From positions 29,428 to 39,947 of the forward strand of contig NVTJ01000007.1 of NCBI GenBank assembly GCA_002401545.1: a stretch of DNA of 10,520 bases, written 5' to 3'. A program made the position numbers and the translations under genes. Shown here one piece after another: positions 1 through 6,684 of this stretch. The number at the start of each line of letters is the position of its first letter. The first letter of the stretch is position 1. The DNA is from Alphaproteobacteria bacterium. GTDB taxonomy: Bacteria; Pseudomonadota; Alphaproteobacteria; Sphingomonadales; Emcibacteraceae. A model generated the notes under the pieces. It had not been told where the DNA came from. It did not search any database and saw only the letters and a list, made by a program, of their open reading frames with translations.

Positions 1-90
1 GCCCGCGACTGGCAATATAGTTACCGGAAGAAGATGTTCCTATGCGGCGCCAGACAGCGGCCCGGAAAATACCCCCGATGACCCGCCATA

Positions 91-109
91 AAATGCATTT
101 GTAAAATGC
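91..109. promoter_or_regulatory. Overlapping palindromes upstream of the lysR-like gene, possible operator
   Basis: Positions 91-100 (AAATGCATTT) form a perfect 10-bp palindrome. Positions 95-109 form a second, overlapping inverted repeat, GCATTT-gta-AAATGC, so AAATGC also occurs as a direct repeat 13 bp apart. The site lies 45-63 bp before the start codon of the LysR-family gene. LysR proteins commonly bind interrupted dyads of about 15 bp near their own promoter, so autoregulation is a reasonable inference. Nothing here proves binding. The rest of 1-153 holds no gene I can support. Confidence 0.3.
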
Positions 110-153
110 GATTTATCTATACTTGAATTCAGTTTTTTTGTATTTATTCTTAT

Positions 154-549
154 ATGGACGTCACTCTTGCAAAAACCTTTCTCGCGATCATTGATACGGG
201 CAATTTCAGAGAAGCCTCTGAGCGGCTTCATGTGACACAATCCACGGTCAGCGCACGGGTGAAATCGCTTGAGGAACAGCTGAGGAAAACACTGTTCATC
301 AGAAACAAATCCGGCGCAACCCTCACACAGGCGGGCCGTAATTTTCAGGAATATGCCCTGAGTTTTGTCCAGCTCTGGGAAAAGGCCCTCAACAAGGTTT
401 CCAGCAAAAATACTTATCAGGACTATATCTGTATCGGAGCAAGGCCCGGGTTATGGGAACCAATCGTCATGAAATGGTTGCCCTGGGCCACATCAACCTT
501 CTCGCAAATAGCCTTCAGGGTCGAATTTGGCATCGCCGGAGAATTATAG
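154..549 (+). CDS. Truncated LysR-family transcriptional regulator (probable remnant)
   Basis: This 131-residue product has the N-terminal DNA-binding half of a LysR-type regulator, a family of about 300 residues. A winged helix-turn-helix spans residues 4-63, with the recognition segment near 18-37 (FREASERLHVTQSTVSARVK) and the usual linker helix to about 85. The LFIRNKSGATLT stretch resembles the HdfR-like branch. From about residue 91 the effector-binding domain begins, and FRVEFGIAGEL looks like its first strand and helix, but a stop follows at once. Roughly 170 residues are missing, and the AT-rich DNA after 549 shows no continuation in any frame. The ATG has no Shine-Dalgarno sequence. 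A weak TTGAAT (123-128), 16 bp, TATTCT (145-150) promoter would give a nearly leaderless transcript. It could still make a DNA-binding fragment, but a decayed gene is more likely. Confidence 0.75.
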   Translation: MDVTLAKTFLAIIDTGNFREASERLHVTQSTVSARVKSLEEQLRKTLFIRNKSGATLTQAGRNFQEYALSFVQLWEKALNKVSSKNTYQDYICIGARPGLWEPIVMKWLPWATSTFSQIAFRVEFGIAGEL

Positions 550-651
550 AAATATCCTCTGAAACAGCCTTTTAAAACAAATAAATGCAAAAAAATTGAA
601 CTTATCCTTAAATAATTTTCATTAGACAGGATTAATTTTCAGCTTTATGCT

Positions 652-677
652 GCACCTGCAAACAAATCTGCAGGTGC
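652..677 (+). promoter_or_regulatory. 9-bp hairpin burying the ribosome-binding site of the small gene before trkH
   Basis: The arms GCACCTGCA (652-660) and TGCAGGTGC (669-677) are perfectly complementary around an 8-nt loop. A U·G pair (651/678) could extend the stem in RNA. The 3' arm contains AGGTG (672-676), the only Shine-Dalgarno-like sequence for the ATG at 682, with 5-nt spacing. The hairpin would therefore hide the ribosome-binding site. No T-tract follows on either strand, so it is not an intrinsic terminator. It stands out as GC-rich in an AT-rich gap (550-651) that otherwise shows nothing definite. It could instead be a protein-binding dyad in DNA. Confidence 0.5.
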
Positions 678-681
678 GAAA

Positions 682-972
682 ATGGAATTACCCGATATAA
701 AATTCTCATTGAGAGAAATCGAAACAGCTTCTGTCATGATGGCAGTAAATGCTATTGCCCTTGTTGTTCTGGCCATTGCTACATTTAAGAGTGAATATAT
801 TTTTGGCGGCTATTTCGAAAATTTTCTTGAATATTCCGGGGTCCTGAATAAAGGCTGGATGATCCATCATAATGGCCTGTTTCTTCATGAGATTCAGCTT
901 CTGTTTTTAGTGACATTTTGTTTTGAGATGGTTCTCATCATATCAAAATATACCCGAAAGTGGAAATTGTGA
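682..972 (+). CDS. Small two-span membrane protein of unknown function, coupled to trkH
   Basis: I do not recognise this 96-residue protein. It has two clear hydrophobic segments, about residues 17-35 (VMMAVNAIALVVLAIATFK) and 70-88 (EIQLLFLVTFCFEMVLIIS). They are joined by an aromatic-rich stretch containing GGYFENF and WMIHHNGLFLH. The C-terminus is basic (KYTRKWKL), so by the positive-inside rule it probably faces the cytoplasm. AGGTG at 672-676 serves as ribosome-binding site, inside a hairpin. Its TGA (970-972) overlaps the GTG at 969 of trkH in a GTGA arrangement typical of translational coupling. That supports real translation and suggests a role with the potassium transporter, perhaps as an accessory or stability subunit. 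This function is inferred from position only. No Trk or Ktr subunit I know matches it. Confidence 0.65.
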   Translation: MELPDIKFSLREIETASVMMAVNAIALVVLAIATFKSEYIFGGYFENFLEYSGVLNKGWMIHHNGLFLHEIQLLFLVTFCFEMVLIISKYTRKWKL

Positions 973-2474
973 CGGCCTATAGCAGGGTCAGTGAAATCCG
1001 CTTTCCCCATAGAATAATATCAAAAAATATTGATCTCGGGATCATTTCTCTGGTTGTCGGCCTGTTCCTTATAATCCTTGGGGTCGGGATGTTTATCCCG
1101 GCTGTTGTTGACGGATTGGCGCATAATTCAGACTGGCAGGTTTTTACCATATGTGCTGTCTTTGCCACCTTTATAGGTGGCATGCTTTTCATATCCAACA
1201 GGGGGCATTATACCGAACTATCCATCAAGCAGGGATTTCTGATCACCGTTGCCACATGGATCGCCGTCCCCTTGCTGGGGGCGTTGCCCTTTGTCTTCTC
1301 CGATCTGAATTTGAGCTATACGGATGCCTTTTTTGAAGCCATGTCCGGCATAACAACAACCGGATCAACGGTTATTACCGGGCTGGGCGGTCTGCCACCG
1401 GGTATTCTGTTATGGCGCAGCTTGCTGCAATGGTTTGGCGGGGTGGGCATTATTGTCATGGGGGTGGCAATAATGCCTTTACTTCAGGTTGGGGGCATGC
1501 AGCTGTTCAAAACAGAAGCCTTTGATGTAAGAGAAAATTTCATACCGCGTTCGACACAGCTCGCCGCCGCCCTCTCCCTGTTATATATGGGGCTGACATT
1601 AATTTGCGGCCTGGCTCTCTGGATGGCTGGCATGACGCCGTTTGAAGCCGCCTGTCATGCCTTTACCACCATTTCCACAGGCGGTTTTTCCACATCCGAT
1701 AGCTCAATAGGCCACTTCGACAGTGCCTTGATTGATTACCTCACATCGTTCTTCATGGTCATAGGCAGTCTGCCATTCATTTTATATCTGAAAATATTAA
1801 AGGGTTATCCCGGCGGGCTGCTCAGAGATTCTCAGGTGCGCGGATTTATGATATTACTTGTCTTCATCATCACCCTGTTGTCCTTCTGGTTATGGAAAAC
1901 CGGCCATTATGACTTCGCACAATCCTTGAGATATACAACATTCAATGTCATTTCTGTCATTACCGGTACCGGCTACGCCTCTGGGGATTATACGACCTGG
2001 GGACCACTTGCCGTCATTACATTCTTTTTTATTATGTTCATTGGCGGCTGCGCCGGCTCCACATCCTGTGGCATAAAAATTTTTCGTTTTCAAATAATGT
2101 TTTTGACCCTGAAATCGCATATAAAACAATTGGTCTGGCCCAATGTGGTCTCCCTGCCAAAATATAACAATCAACCCCTTAATGAAAATATTATGGGGTC
2201 CGTCTTTGCCTTTTTATTCCTGTTTATGGCCAGCCTTCTCATTCTGACCATGGCCCTGACCTTAACAGGGCTTGATTTTACAACGGCACTTTCAGGGGCC
2301 GGAACCGCTCTGGCAAATGTGGGGCCAGGCGTTGGCCAGCTCATCGGTCCTGCAGGTAATTTTCAGGCTTTGCCGGATACGGCAAAATGGTTGCTGACAT
2401 TTGGTATGTTACTTGGCCGTCTGGAATTATTTTCCGTGCTGGTCCTTTTCTCATCCCTTTTCTGGCGTGCCTAA
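969..2474 (+). CDS. trkH: TrkH family potassium uptake protein
   Basis: This is the membrane-embedded, ion-conducting subunit of a Trk-type K+ uptake system. It has the fourfold membrane-pore-membrane architecture of the TrkH/TrkG/KtrB superfamily. Counting from the GTG at 969 (501 residues), the four selectivity-filter loops are visible: TTTGST at 129-134, TTISTGGFS at 233-241, ITGTGYAS at 331-338 and ANVGPG at 449-454, each with its filter glycine. The intramembrane loop IGGCAGSTSCGIK near 358-370 is also characteristic, and the C-terminus (LGRLELFSVL) is typical. I chose GTG 969 because it overlaps the preceding stop as GTGA and has GGA 4 nt upstream. An in-frame GTG at 960 would add three residues. 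The usual cytoplasmic NAD-binding partner TrkA is not in this window and is presumably encoded elsewhere. Confidence 0.93.
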   Translation: MTAYSRVSEIRFPHRIISKNIDLGIISLVVGLFLIILGVGMFIPAVVDGLAHNSDWQVFTICAVFATFIGGMLFISNRGHYTELSIKQGFLITVATWIAVPLLGALPFVFSDLNLSYTDAFFEAMSGITTTGSTVITGLGGLPPGILLWRSLLQWFGGVGIIVMGVAIMPLLQVGGMQLFKTEAFDVRENFIPRSTQLAAALSLLYMGLTLICGLALWMAGMTPFEAACHAFTTISTGGFSTSDSSIGHFDSALIDYLTSFFMVIGSLPFILYLKILKGYPGGLLRDSQVRGFMILLVFIITLLSFWLWKTGHYDFAQSLRYTTFNVISVITGTGYASGDYTTWGPLAVITFFFIMFIGGCAGSTSCGIKIFRFQIMFLTLKSHIKQLVWPNVVSLPKYNNQPLNENIMGSVFAFLFLFMASLLILTMALTLTGLDFTTALSGAGTALANVGPGVGQLIGPAGNFQALPDTAKWLLTFGMLLGRLELFSVLVLFSSLFWRA

Positions 2475-2572
2475 ATCTTTAACTCATATCATTTTGATGA
2501 TTTTTAAGAAAATTTCAATCTTATTACAGGACAATGGGCGCTCCCTGTTTTAATCGTAATGAGAATATTCCA

Positions 2573-3625
2573 ATGACAGATATTACTCTGGCCCCAAATA
2601 TCCAGCCCGGATGGCTGCGCAATTCACAATTTGATCTCCTGTTTGTGGTGGGAACTGTTTTCATCGCCATGGCATCCGGCATTATCGTTATGGCCAACCC
2701 AAAATACTTTGGCCTTGTCCTGTTTCTGGATTTATGGCTTCTGGGTTATCACCATGTCATTGCCACCTATACCCGCCTTTGTTTTGACAAAGAAAGCTTC
2801 CGCCAACATCGTTTTTTGCTGTTCGGCCTGCCATTACTGGTTTTCACCGGGACTTTTATGATCGCGACGGGCATTGGAATATGGACGGTAACAAGCGTTT
2901 ATCTTTACTGGCAGTGGTTCCATTATACCCGTCAGAGCTGGGGCATCTCCCAGGCTTACCGCCGCAAAGCCGGCAAAAATATTACGGAATCTGAAACCCT
3001 TTCAAAGATGACTTTCTACCTCCTGCCCCTGTGGGGTATTCTTTACCGTTCGTGGCAGGCACCGGAAACATTCATTGGACTGGAACTCAAGGTAATCCCC
3101 GTGCCGGAGATGCTGGTGGATATTGTCGGGGCTGCCGCCATCCTGTCTCTTGTCCTCTGGGGCTATCACAGGGCAAGAGATTTCATGCAGGGGCATCGAC
3201 CCGTCGCCCATACCCTGTATATGATTTCCCACCATGCGATCTTTGGCGTCGGTTACCTCCTGATTGAGGATATCACCTATGGCTGGGTTGTTATTAACGT
3301 CTGGCATAACGCCCAGTATCTGCTTTTTGTCTGGCTTTTTAACAGCAACCGCTACCGGAGCGGGATAGATCGCAAAGCCCGGTTCCTGTCCCTGATCAGC
3401 CAACCCGACAAATGGATATTATATTTTGCCGTTTGCTTGTCCATCACATACCTTCTGTATCATACGATCACCCTGTTTGAGGACAGTTTTTACCTGATCG
3501 GTATTCCGTCGCTTATTATCATTTACCAGACCATAAATTTTCATCATTATGTGGTTGATTCCATCATCTGGAAAATGCGCAAGGCGCCGATGCAGAAGAC
3601 ACTTGACCTGAATTCAGGCGGTTAG
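2573..3625 (+). CDS. Uncharacterised histidine-rich polytopic membrane protein
   Basis: I cannot assign this 350-residue protein to a named family. It has about eight hydrophobic segments, for example near residues 20-40, 44-62, 80-115, 145-160, 180-198, 225-255, 281-300 and 305-322. Histidine motifs sit at membrane edges: GYHH (60-61), WQWFHYTRQSWG (H117), SHH (220-221), VWHN (H245) and NFHHYVVD (324-325). The pattern recalls membrane metal enzymes such as desaturase-like or Brp/Blh-type carotenoid oxygenases, but no diagnostic signature of those is present and I do not claim the function. An ATG at 2534 would add 13 residues. It has AGGA only 2 nt upstream and an unpromising N-terminus (MGAPCFNRNENIP), so I prefer ATG 2573, although its own ribosome-binding site (GAG 2561-2563) is weak. 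It lies 98 nt after trkH and 5 nt before the acyltransferase gene. Confidence 0.8.
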   Translation: MTDITLAPNIQPGWLRNSQFDLLFVVGTVFIAMASGIIVMANPKYFGLVLFLDLWLLGYHHVIATYTRLCFDKESFRQHRFLLFGLPLLVFTGTFMIATGIGIWTVTSVYLYWQWFHYTRQSWGISQAYRRKAGKNITESETLSKMTFYLLPLWGILYRSWQAPETFIGLELKVIPVPEMLVDIVGAAAILSLVLWGYHRARDFMQGHRPVAHTLYMISHHAIFGVGYLLIEDITYGWVVINVWHNAQYLLFVWLFNSNRYRSGIDRKARFLSLISQPDKWILYFAVCLSITYLLYHTITLFEDSFYLIGIPSLIIIYQTINFHHYVVDSIIWKMRKAPMQKTLDLNSGG

Positions 3626-3630
3626 AAACC

Positions 3631-4827
3631 ATGCAGCCTCTCTCTGATTATTTCAGTTTCAAAAGCAATCCCAAAGCCATAGTTGAACTGGACGGGCTGC
3701 GGGCTATTGCAGTTCTTCTTGTATTATGCCGCCATGCGGTATGGCCGCTCTATAGTCAGGACAAAACCCTTTTCCCGATCGGCGAATGGGATATACTCAT
3801 TCCGTTCCTCAATGGCTGGATCGGCGTAGACCTATTTTTCGTTCTAAGCGGTTTTCTCATCACTTATCATCTTCTGAAACGCGGGGTGAACAGCTCTTTT
3901 TCTAAGATAGGCCAGTATCTGGGCGGGCGGCTATTACGTATCATACCAGCCTATTTTACCGTCCTTGCTCTGGTCGTGCTGGGTATGATACCTTTATATC
4001 AAATCGCCCCCGATTATCTTGGGGTGAGGATTATCTATCATCTGTTATTCCTTCAGGATTACCTGCCCGCCAATATCGTTGTCGCTTTCTGGTCTCTGGG
4101 GGTTGAAGAAAAATTCTATTTCCTGGCCCCGTTTCTGTTATTGCTGGCGGTTGGTCAAAAAACACCCACAAGATGCTATATGCTTCTGGGCGCACTGGTT
4201 CTGCTGCCGCTGTTATTCCGGGCGATTACGGCGGTACTATATTATCCGGAAATTACCTCTTACGGTGATTTTTTCACCATTTTCCGCAGCCCCTTCCATC
4301 ATAGTTTTGATGGTCTGGCAATTGGTGTCTTCTGTGCCTTTTTATATTCGAGCCAGTTAAAGAAAGGAGCGCCGAAAAACCCGGATTGGGCAATCAGGAT
4401 ATTCTGGTTTTCTTCTGCACTGCTCTGCCTGCAACTCTTTGGTTCTGAACTTCTGGGGAAAATTGGCTGGTATCAGAAAATATTTCAACCTTTGGTTCTT
4501 TCGCTCACTTTTGGCGGAATTCTAATGGGAGCAATCTTTGGCGGCAGCCCAAAATATATTCTTGGGGCCTATTCATTAAGGGTCATTGCGCGGATAAGCT
4601 ATCCCCTGTATCTGATTCATATTCCTCTCCTGCCACTTTGTCTGACACTCAGCGGTTATCAGGTTGGTAATGGCGGTTTTGCTTTTTGTCAGTTTCTGGC
4701 GGTGTTTTTCACCCTTTCCGGTATGGCTGCACTTTTCCTGCATTTTGTCGCAGAAAAACCGTTTCTTCTGCTAAAGGATAAAATGTGGTCACCGCCCTTG
4801 AAAAACATTGTCGCAACTCCTGACTAA
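3631..4827 (+). CDS. Acyltransferase 3 family membrane protein (OafA/YrhL type)
   Basis: This 398-residue integral membrane protein belongs to the acyltransferase-3 family, which moves acyl groups, often acetyl, onto sugars of lipopolysaccharide, exopolysaccharide or glycolipids. The first helix carries LDGLRAIAVLLVLCRH, giving the family R-x10-H pair as R24 and H35. GWIGVDLFFVLSGFLIT (62-78) and WSLGVEEKFYFL (154-165) are the other signature blocks, and ISYPLYLIH marks a late helix. About ten membrane spans are expected. There is no C-terminal SGNH domain, so it is the short form. AGGCGG (3616-3621) lies 9 nt before the ATG, inside the end of the preceding gene 5 nt away, so the two are almost certainly one operon. 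The acceptor cannot be read from sequence. The gene ends 13 nt before the convergent rsmE stop, with no terminator seen between. Confidence 0.92.
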   Translation: MQPLSDYFSFKSNPKAIVELDGLRAIAVLLVLCRHAVWPLYSQDKTLFPIGEWDILIPFLNGWIGVDLFFVLSGFLITYHLLKRGVNSSFSKIGQYLGGRLLRIIPAYFTVLALVVLGMIPLYQIAPDYLGVRIIYHLLFLQDYLPANIVVAFWSLGVEEKFYFLAPFLLLLAVGQKTPTRCYMLLGALVLLPLLFRAITAVLYYPEITSYGDFFTIFRSPFHHSFDGLAIGVFCAFLYSSQLKKGAPKNPDWAIRIFWFSSALLCLQLFGSELLGKIGWYQKIFQPLVLSLTFGGILMGAIFGGSPKYILGAYSLRVIARISYPLYLIHIPLLPLCLTLSGYQVGNGGFAFCQFLAVFFTLSGMAALFLHFVAEKPFLLLKDKMWSPPLKNIVATPD

Positions 4828-4840
4828 GACCCTGACCTAA

Positions 4841-5605
4841 TTACCCGGCCCAGTCACCGGCAAATGATTGCCACAGGACAATGGCGGCGACGGCGGCGGT
4901 ATCGGCCCGCAATATCCGGGGGCCAAGGGTCACCGGCACCACATATGACTGTCGCCGGATCAGGGCGCGTTCATCCGGGCTGAACCCCCCCTCCGGCCCG
5001 ATCAATATGGCCCATTTTTTTGGACGGCCCTGCCAGGCGTTAACCTCGTCAATGGCGCGACCCACGGGATAGGTATTCTGATCACTTGTTCCCTCTTCAT
5101 CACAAAACATGATCAGGCGGTCCTCAGGCCATTCTGCCAGCAGTCTCTCCAGTTTGATCATCGGTTCCACTTTTGGCACGCTAAAGCGCTCACATTGTTC
5201 GGCGGCTTCTATGGCATTCAATCTTATCTTGTCTTCTTTCAGGCGGTCCAGATTGGTGCGTTCCGTCAGGACCGGACGGATGAGCGATACCCCCAGTTCC
5301 GTCGCCTTCTGCACCATATAATCAAGGCGGGCTTTTTTGACGGGAGCAAACAGATACCACAGGTCAGGTTCCGGTTTTTGCGCCATAATATTTTCCTGCG
5401 TCATAACCGTTGCCCGGCCTTTGCTGATTTTGACGATTTCCGCCAGCCATTCCCCGTCCCGGCCATTAAACAGCAGGATAAACGCTCCCCCCTTAAGCCG
5501 CATCACATTAACCAGATAATGGCCCTGATTGCCGTCAAGCAATATTTCCTTGCCCGGCCCAAGGTCATTTTCCACATAAAGCCGGGCTTTGATATTATTA
5601 GACAT
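4841..5605 (-). CDS. rsmE: 16S rRNA (uracil(1498)-N3)-methyltransferase RsmE
   Basis: RsmE uses S-adenosylmethionine to methylate N3 of U1498 in 16S rRNA of the small ribosomal subunit. It is a SPOUT-class methyltransferase with an N-terminal PUA-like domain, here from KARLYVE through the NVMRLKGG block, and a C-terminal trefoil-knot domain. Seen in the sequence are KKARLDYMVQKATELGV, ERTNLDR, AAEQCERFSVP, the cofactor-site IGPEGGFSPDE and the knot LGPRILRADTAAVAA, all close to family consensus. I chose the ATG at 5605, giving 254 residues starting MSNNIKARLYV, because AAGGA (5614-5610) sits 4 nt before it. The upstream ATG at 5620 adds only MKKDV and has no ribosome-binding site. The gene is divergent from ubiA and convergent with the acyltransferase gene. 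Confidence 0.95.
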   Translation of the reverse strand: MSNNIKARLYVENDLGPGKEILLDGNQGHYLVNVMRLKGGAFILLFNGRDGEWLAEIVKISKGRATVMTQENIMAQKPEPDLWYLFAPVKKARLDYMVQKATELGVSLIRPVLTERTNLDRLKEDKIRLNAIEAAEQCERFSVPKVEPMIKLERLLAEWPEDRLIMFCDEEGTSDQNTYPVGRAIDEVNAWQGRPKKWAILIGPEGGFSPDERALIRRQSYVVPVTLGPRILRADTAAVAAIVLWQSFAGDWAG

Positions 5606-5633
5606 GACATCCTTCTTCATTATATTTTTGCCA

Positions 5634-5662
5634 ATGATAGATTTTTATCCTAGACAAGACAA
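5634..5662 (-). promoter_or_regulatory. Candidate rsmE promoter in the divergent rsmE-ubiA gap
   Basis: Read on the - strand, TTGTCT (5662-5657), a 17-bp spacer and TATCAT (5639-5634) match a sigma-70 promoter at 4 of 6 and 5 of 6 positions. Transcription would start near 5627. That leaves a leader of about 22 nt holding the AAGGA ribosome-binding site before ATG 5605. A perfect TATAAT also lies at 5624-5619 (-), but it has no -35 partner and would start within the ribosome-binding site. This is pattern matching only. Confidence 0.35.
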
Positions 5663-6586
5663 ATGACAAAAACCGAAAACAGAATAAATGAGGCTCCCAA
5701 GGATACGGTGAAGCTTGGATGGGTCAACCGCCTGTCACCGGACTTTGCCTGGCCCTATCTGCAATTGATGCGGGCGGACAGGCCCATCGGAACCTGGTTG
5801 TTGCTCTGGCCGTGCCTGTGGTCCATTGCCTTGGCCAGTAAAACACCTGCTCTCACATATATGGTATTATTCTCAATCGGGGCCTTTGTCATGCGGGGCG
5901 CGGGATGTGTGGTCAATGATCTGGCCGACCGGAAATATGACGCGATGGTGGAGCGCACCAAAGGCCGCCCCCTGCCCAGTGGCCGGGTGAGTGTTTGGCA
6001 GGCTTTTGTCTTTCTGGGGGCATTATGTTTAATCGGGATGATCATCCTTCTGCAACTCAATGAATTTACCATCTGGCTCGGGATTGCATCCCTGGGGCTG
6101 ATCGTTATCTATCCCTTTATGAAACGCATCACCTATTGGCCACAGATTGTGCTGGGGTTGACCTTTAACTGGGGCGCACTCATGGGCTGGGCGGCAGTCA
6201 CGGGAAGTCTGGCCTGGCCCGCCCTGCTGCTTTACGGCGGCGGTATCTTCTGGACATTGGGTTATGACACCATCTATGCCCATCAGGACAAGGAGGATGA
6301 CGCCCTAATCGGGGTCAAGTCAACGGCGCTCCGCCTCAGGGAAAACACCCCCCGCTGGCTGGTGTTTTTTTATGGCGCCATGCTGACAGGCTTTGTCCTT
6401 GCCGGATATATGGCAGGAATCGGAATGGCTTATTATATGGGCCTCACCATCGTGGCCGGCCATTGCCTGTGGCAGATCAGGTCATTAAAGATGGAGGACA
6501 GCAAAAACTGCCTGAAACGGTTTAAGTCCAACCATCATTTAGGCTTTATTATGTTTATGGCCATCATCGCCGGGCATTATTGGTAA
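5663..6586 (+). CDS. ubiA: 4-hydroxybenzoate polyprenyltransferase UbiA
   Basis: This inner-membrane enzyme attaches the polyprenyl tail to 4-hydroxybenzoate in ubiquinone synthesis. The 307 residues carry both Mg2+/diphosphate-binding aspartate motifs of the UbiA superfamily: NDLADRKYD (N85, D86, D89, D93) followed by the substrate-binding ERTKGRPLPSG, and YDTIYAHQDKEDD (D202, D209, D212). MRADRPIGTWLLLWPCLWS (36-54) is the typical first helix of the bacterial UbiA branch rather than of MenA or heme O synthase. About eight to nine helices are expected. The ATG at 5663 has no ribosome-binding site. A GTG at 5708, in frame at codon 16, has AAGGA 4 nt upstream and would give 292 residues, so the true start is uncertain. 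It diverges from rsmE, a common alphaproteobacterial arrangement. Confidence 0.94.
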   Translation: MTKTENRINEAPKDTVKLGWVNRLSPDFAWPYLQLMRADRPIGTWLLLWPCLWSIALASKTPALTYMVLFSIGAFVMRGAGCVVNDLADRKYDAMVERTKGRPLPSGRVSVWQAFVFLGALCLIGMIILLQLNEFTIWLGIASLGLIVIYPFMKRITYWPQIVLGLTFNWGALMGWAAVTGSLAWPALLLYGGGIFWTLGYDTIYAHQDKEDDALIGVKSTALRLRENTPRWLVFFYGAMLTGFVLAGYMAGIGMAYYMGLTIVAGHCLWQIRSLKMEDSKNCLKRFKSNHHLGFIMFMAIIAGHYW

Positions 6587-6684
6587 AAAGCACAATCTGC
6601 TCTTGCTTTCACGATCATAATTGTGCAGGGTCAACAGTCAAATTAAGGCATTAAAAAAACATAGTAGTAAAAATAGAGGGAAGT

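Noticed and set aside
1..91. Two + strand frames open from the left edge (to TGA at 79-81 and TAA at 89-91) that could be the tail of an upstream gene.
   Set aside because: At under 30 codons each and with no recognisable sequence, neither can be separated from chance.
40..240. Small - strand open frame running from inside the LysR-like gene into its upstream region.
   Set aside because: It overlaps the conserved helix-turn-helix coding sequence, and its product has no recognisable features.
2488..2505. ATCAT-tttg-ATGAT followed by a run of T's after trkH, considered as a terminator.
   Set aside because: A 5-bp AT-rich stem is too weak to support a call. The following genes may be read through from trkH.
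3002..3403. Open frame on the - strand opposite the histidine-rich membrane protein (133 codons).
   Set aside because: The + strand frame is longer, has clear membrane segments and fits the operon spacing. The antisense product looks like random reverse-complement translation.
5195..5653. Open frame on the + strand opposite rsmE (152 codons).
   Set aside because: rsmE has all family motifs on the other strand, and the + strand product shows no recognisable features.
6590..6626. Inverted repeat GCACAAT / ATTGTGC between ubiA and hppA, considered as a ubiA terminator or operator.
   Set aside because: The 7-bp arms are separated by 23 nt and there is no T-tract. No convincing promoter boxes for hppA were found in 6587-6684 either.
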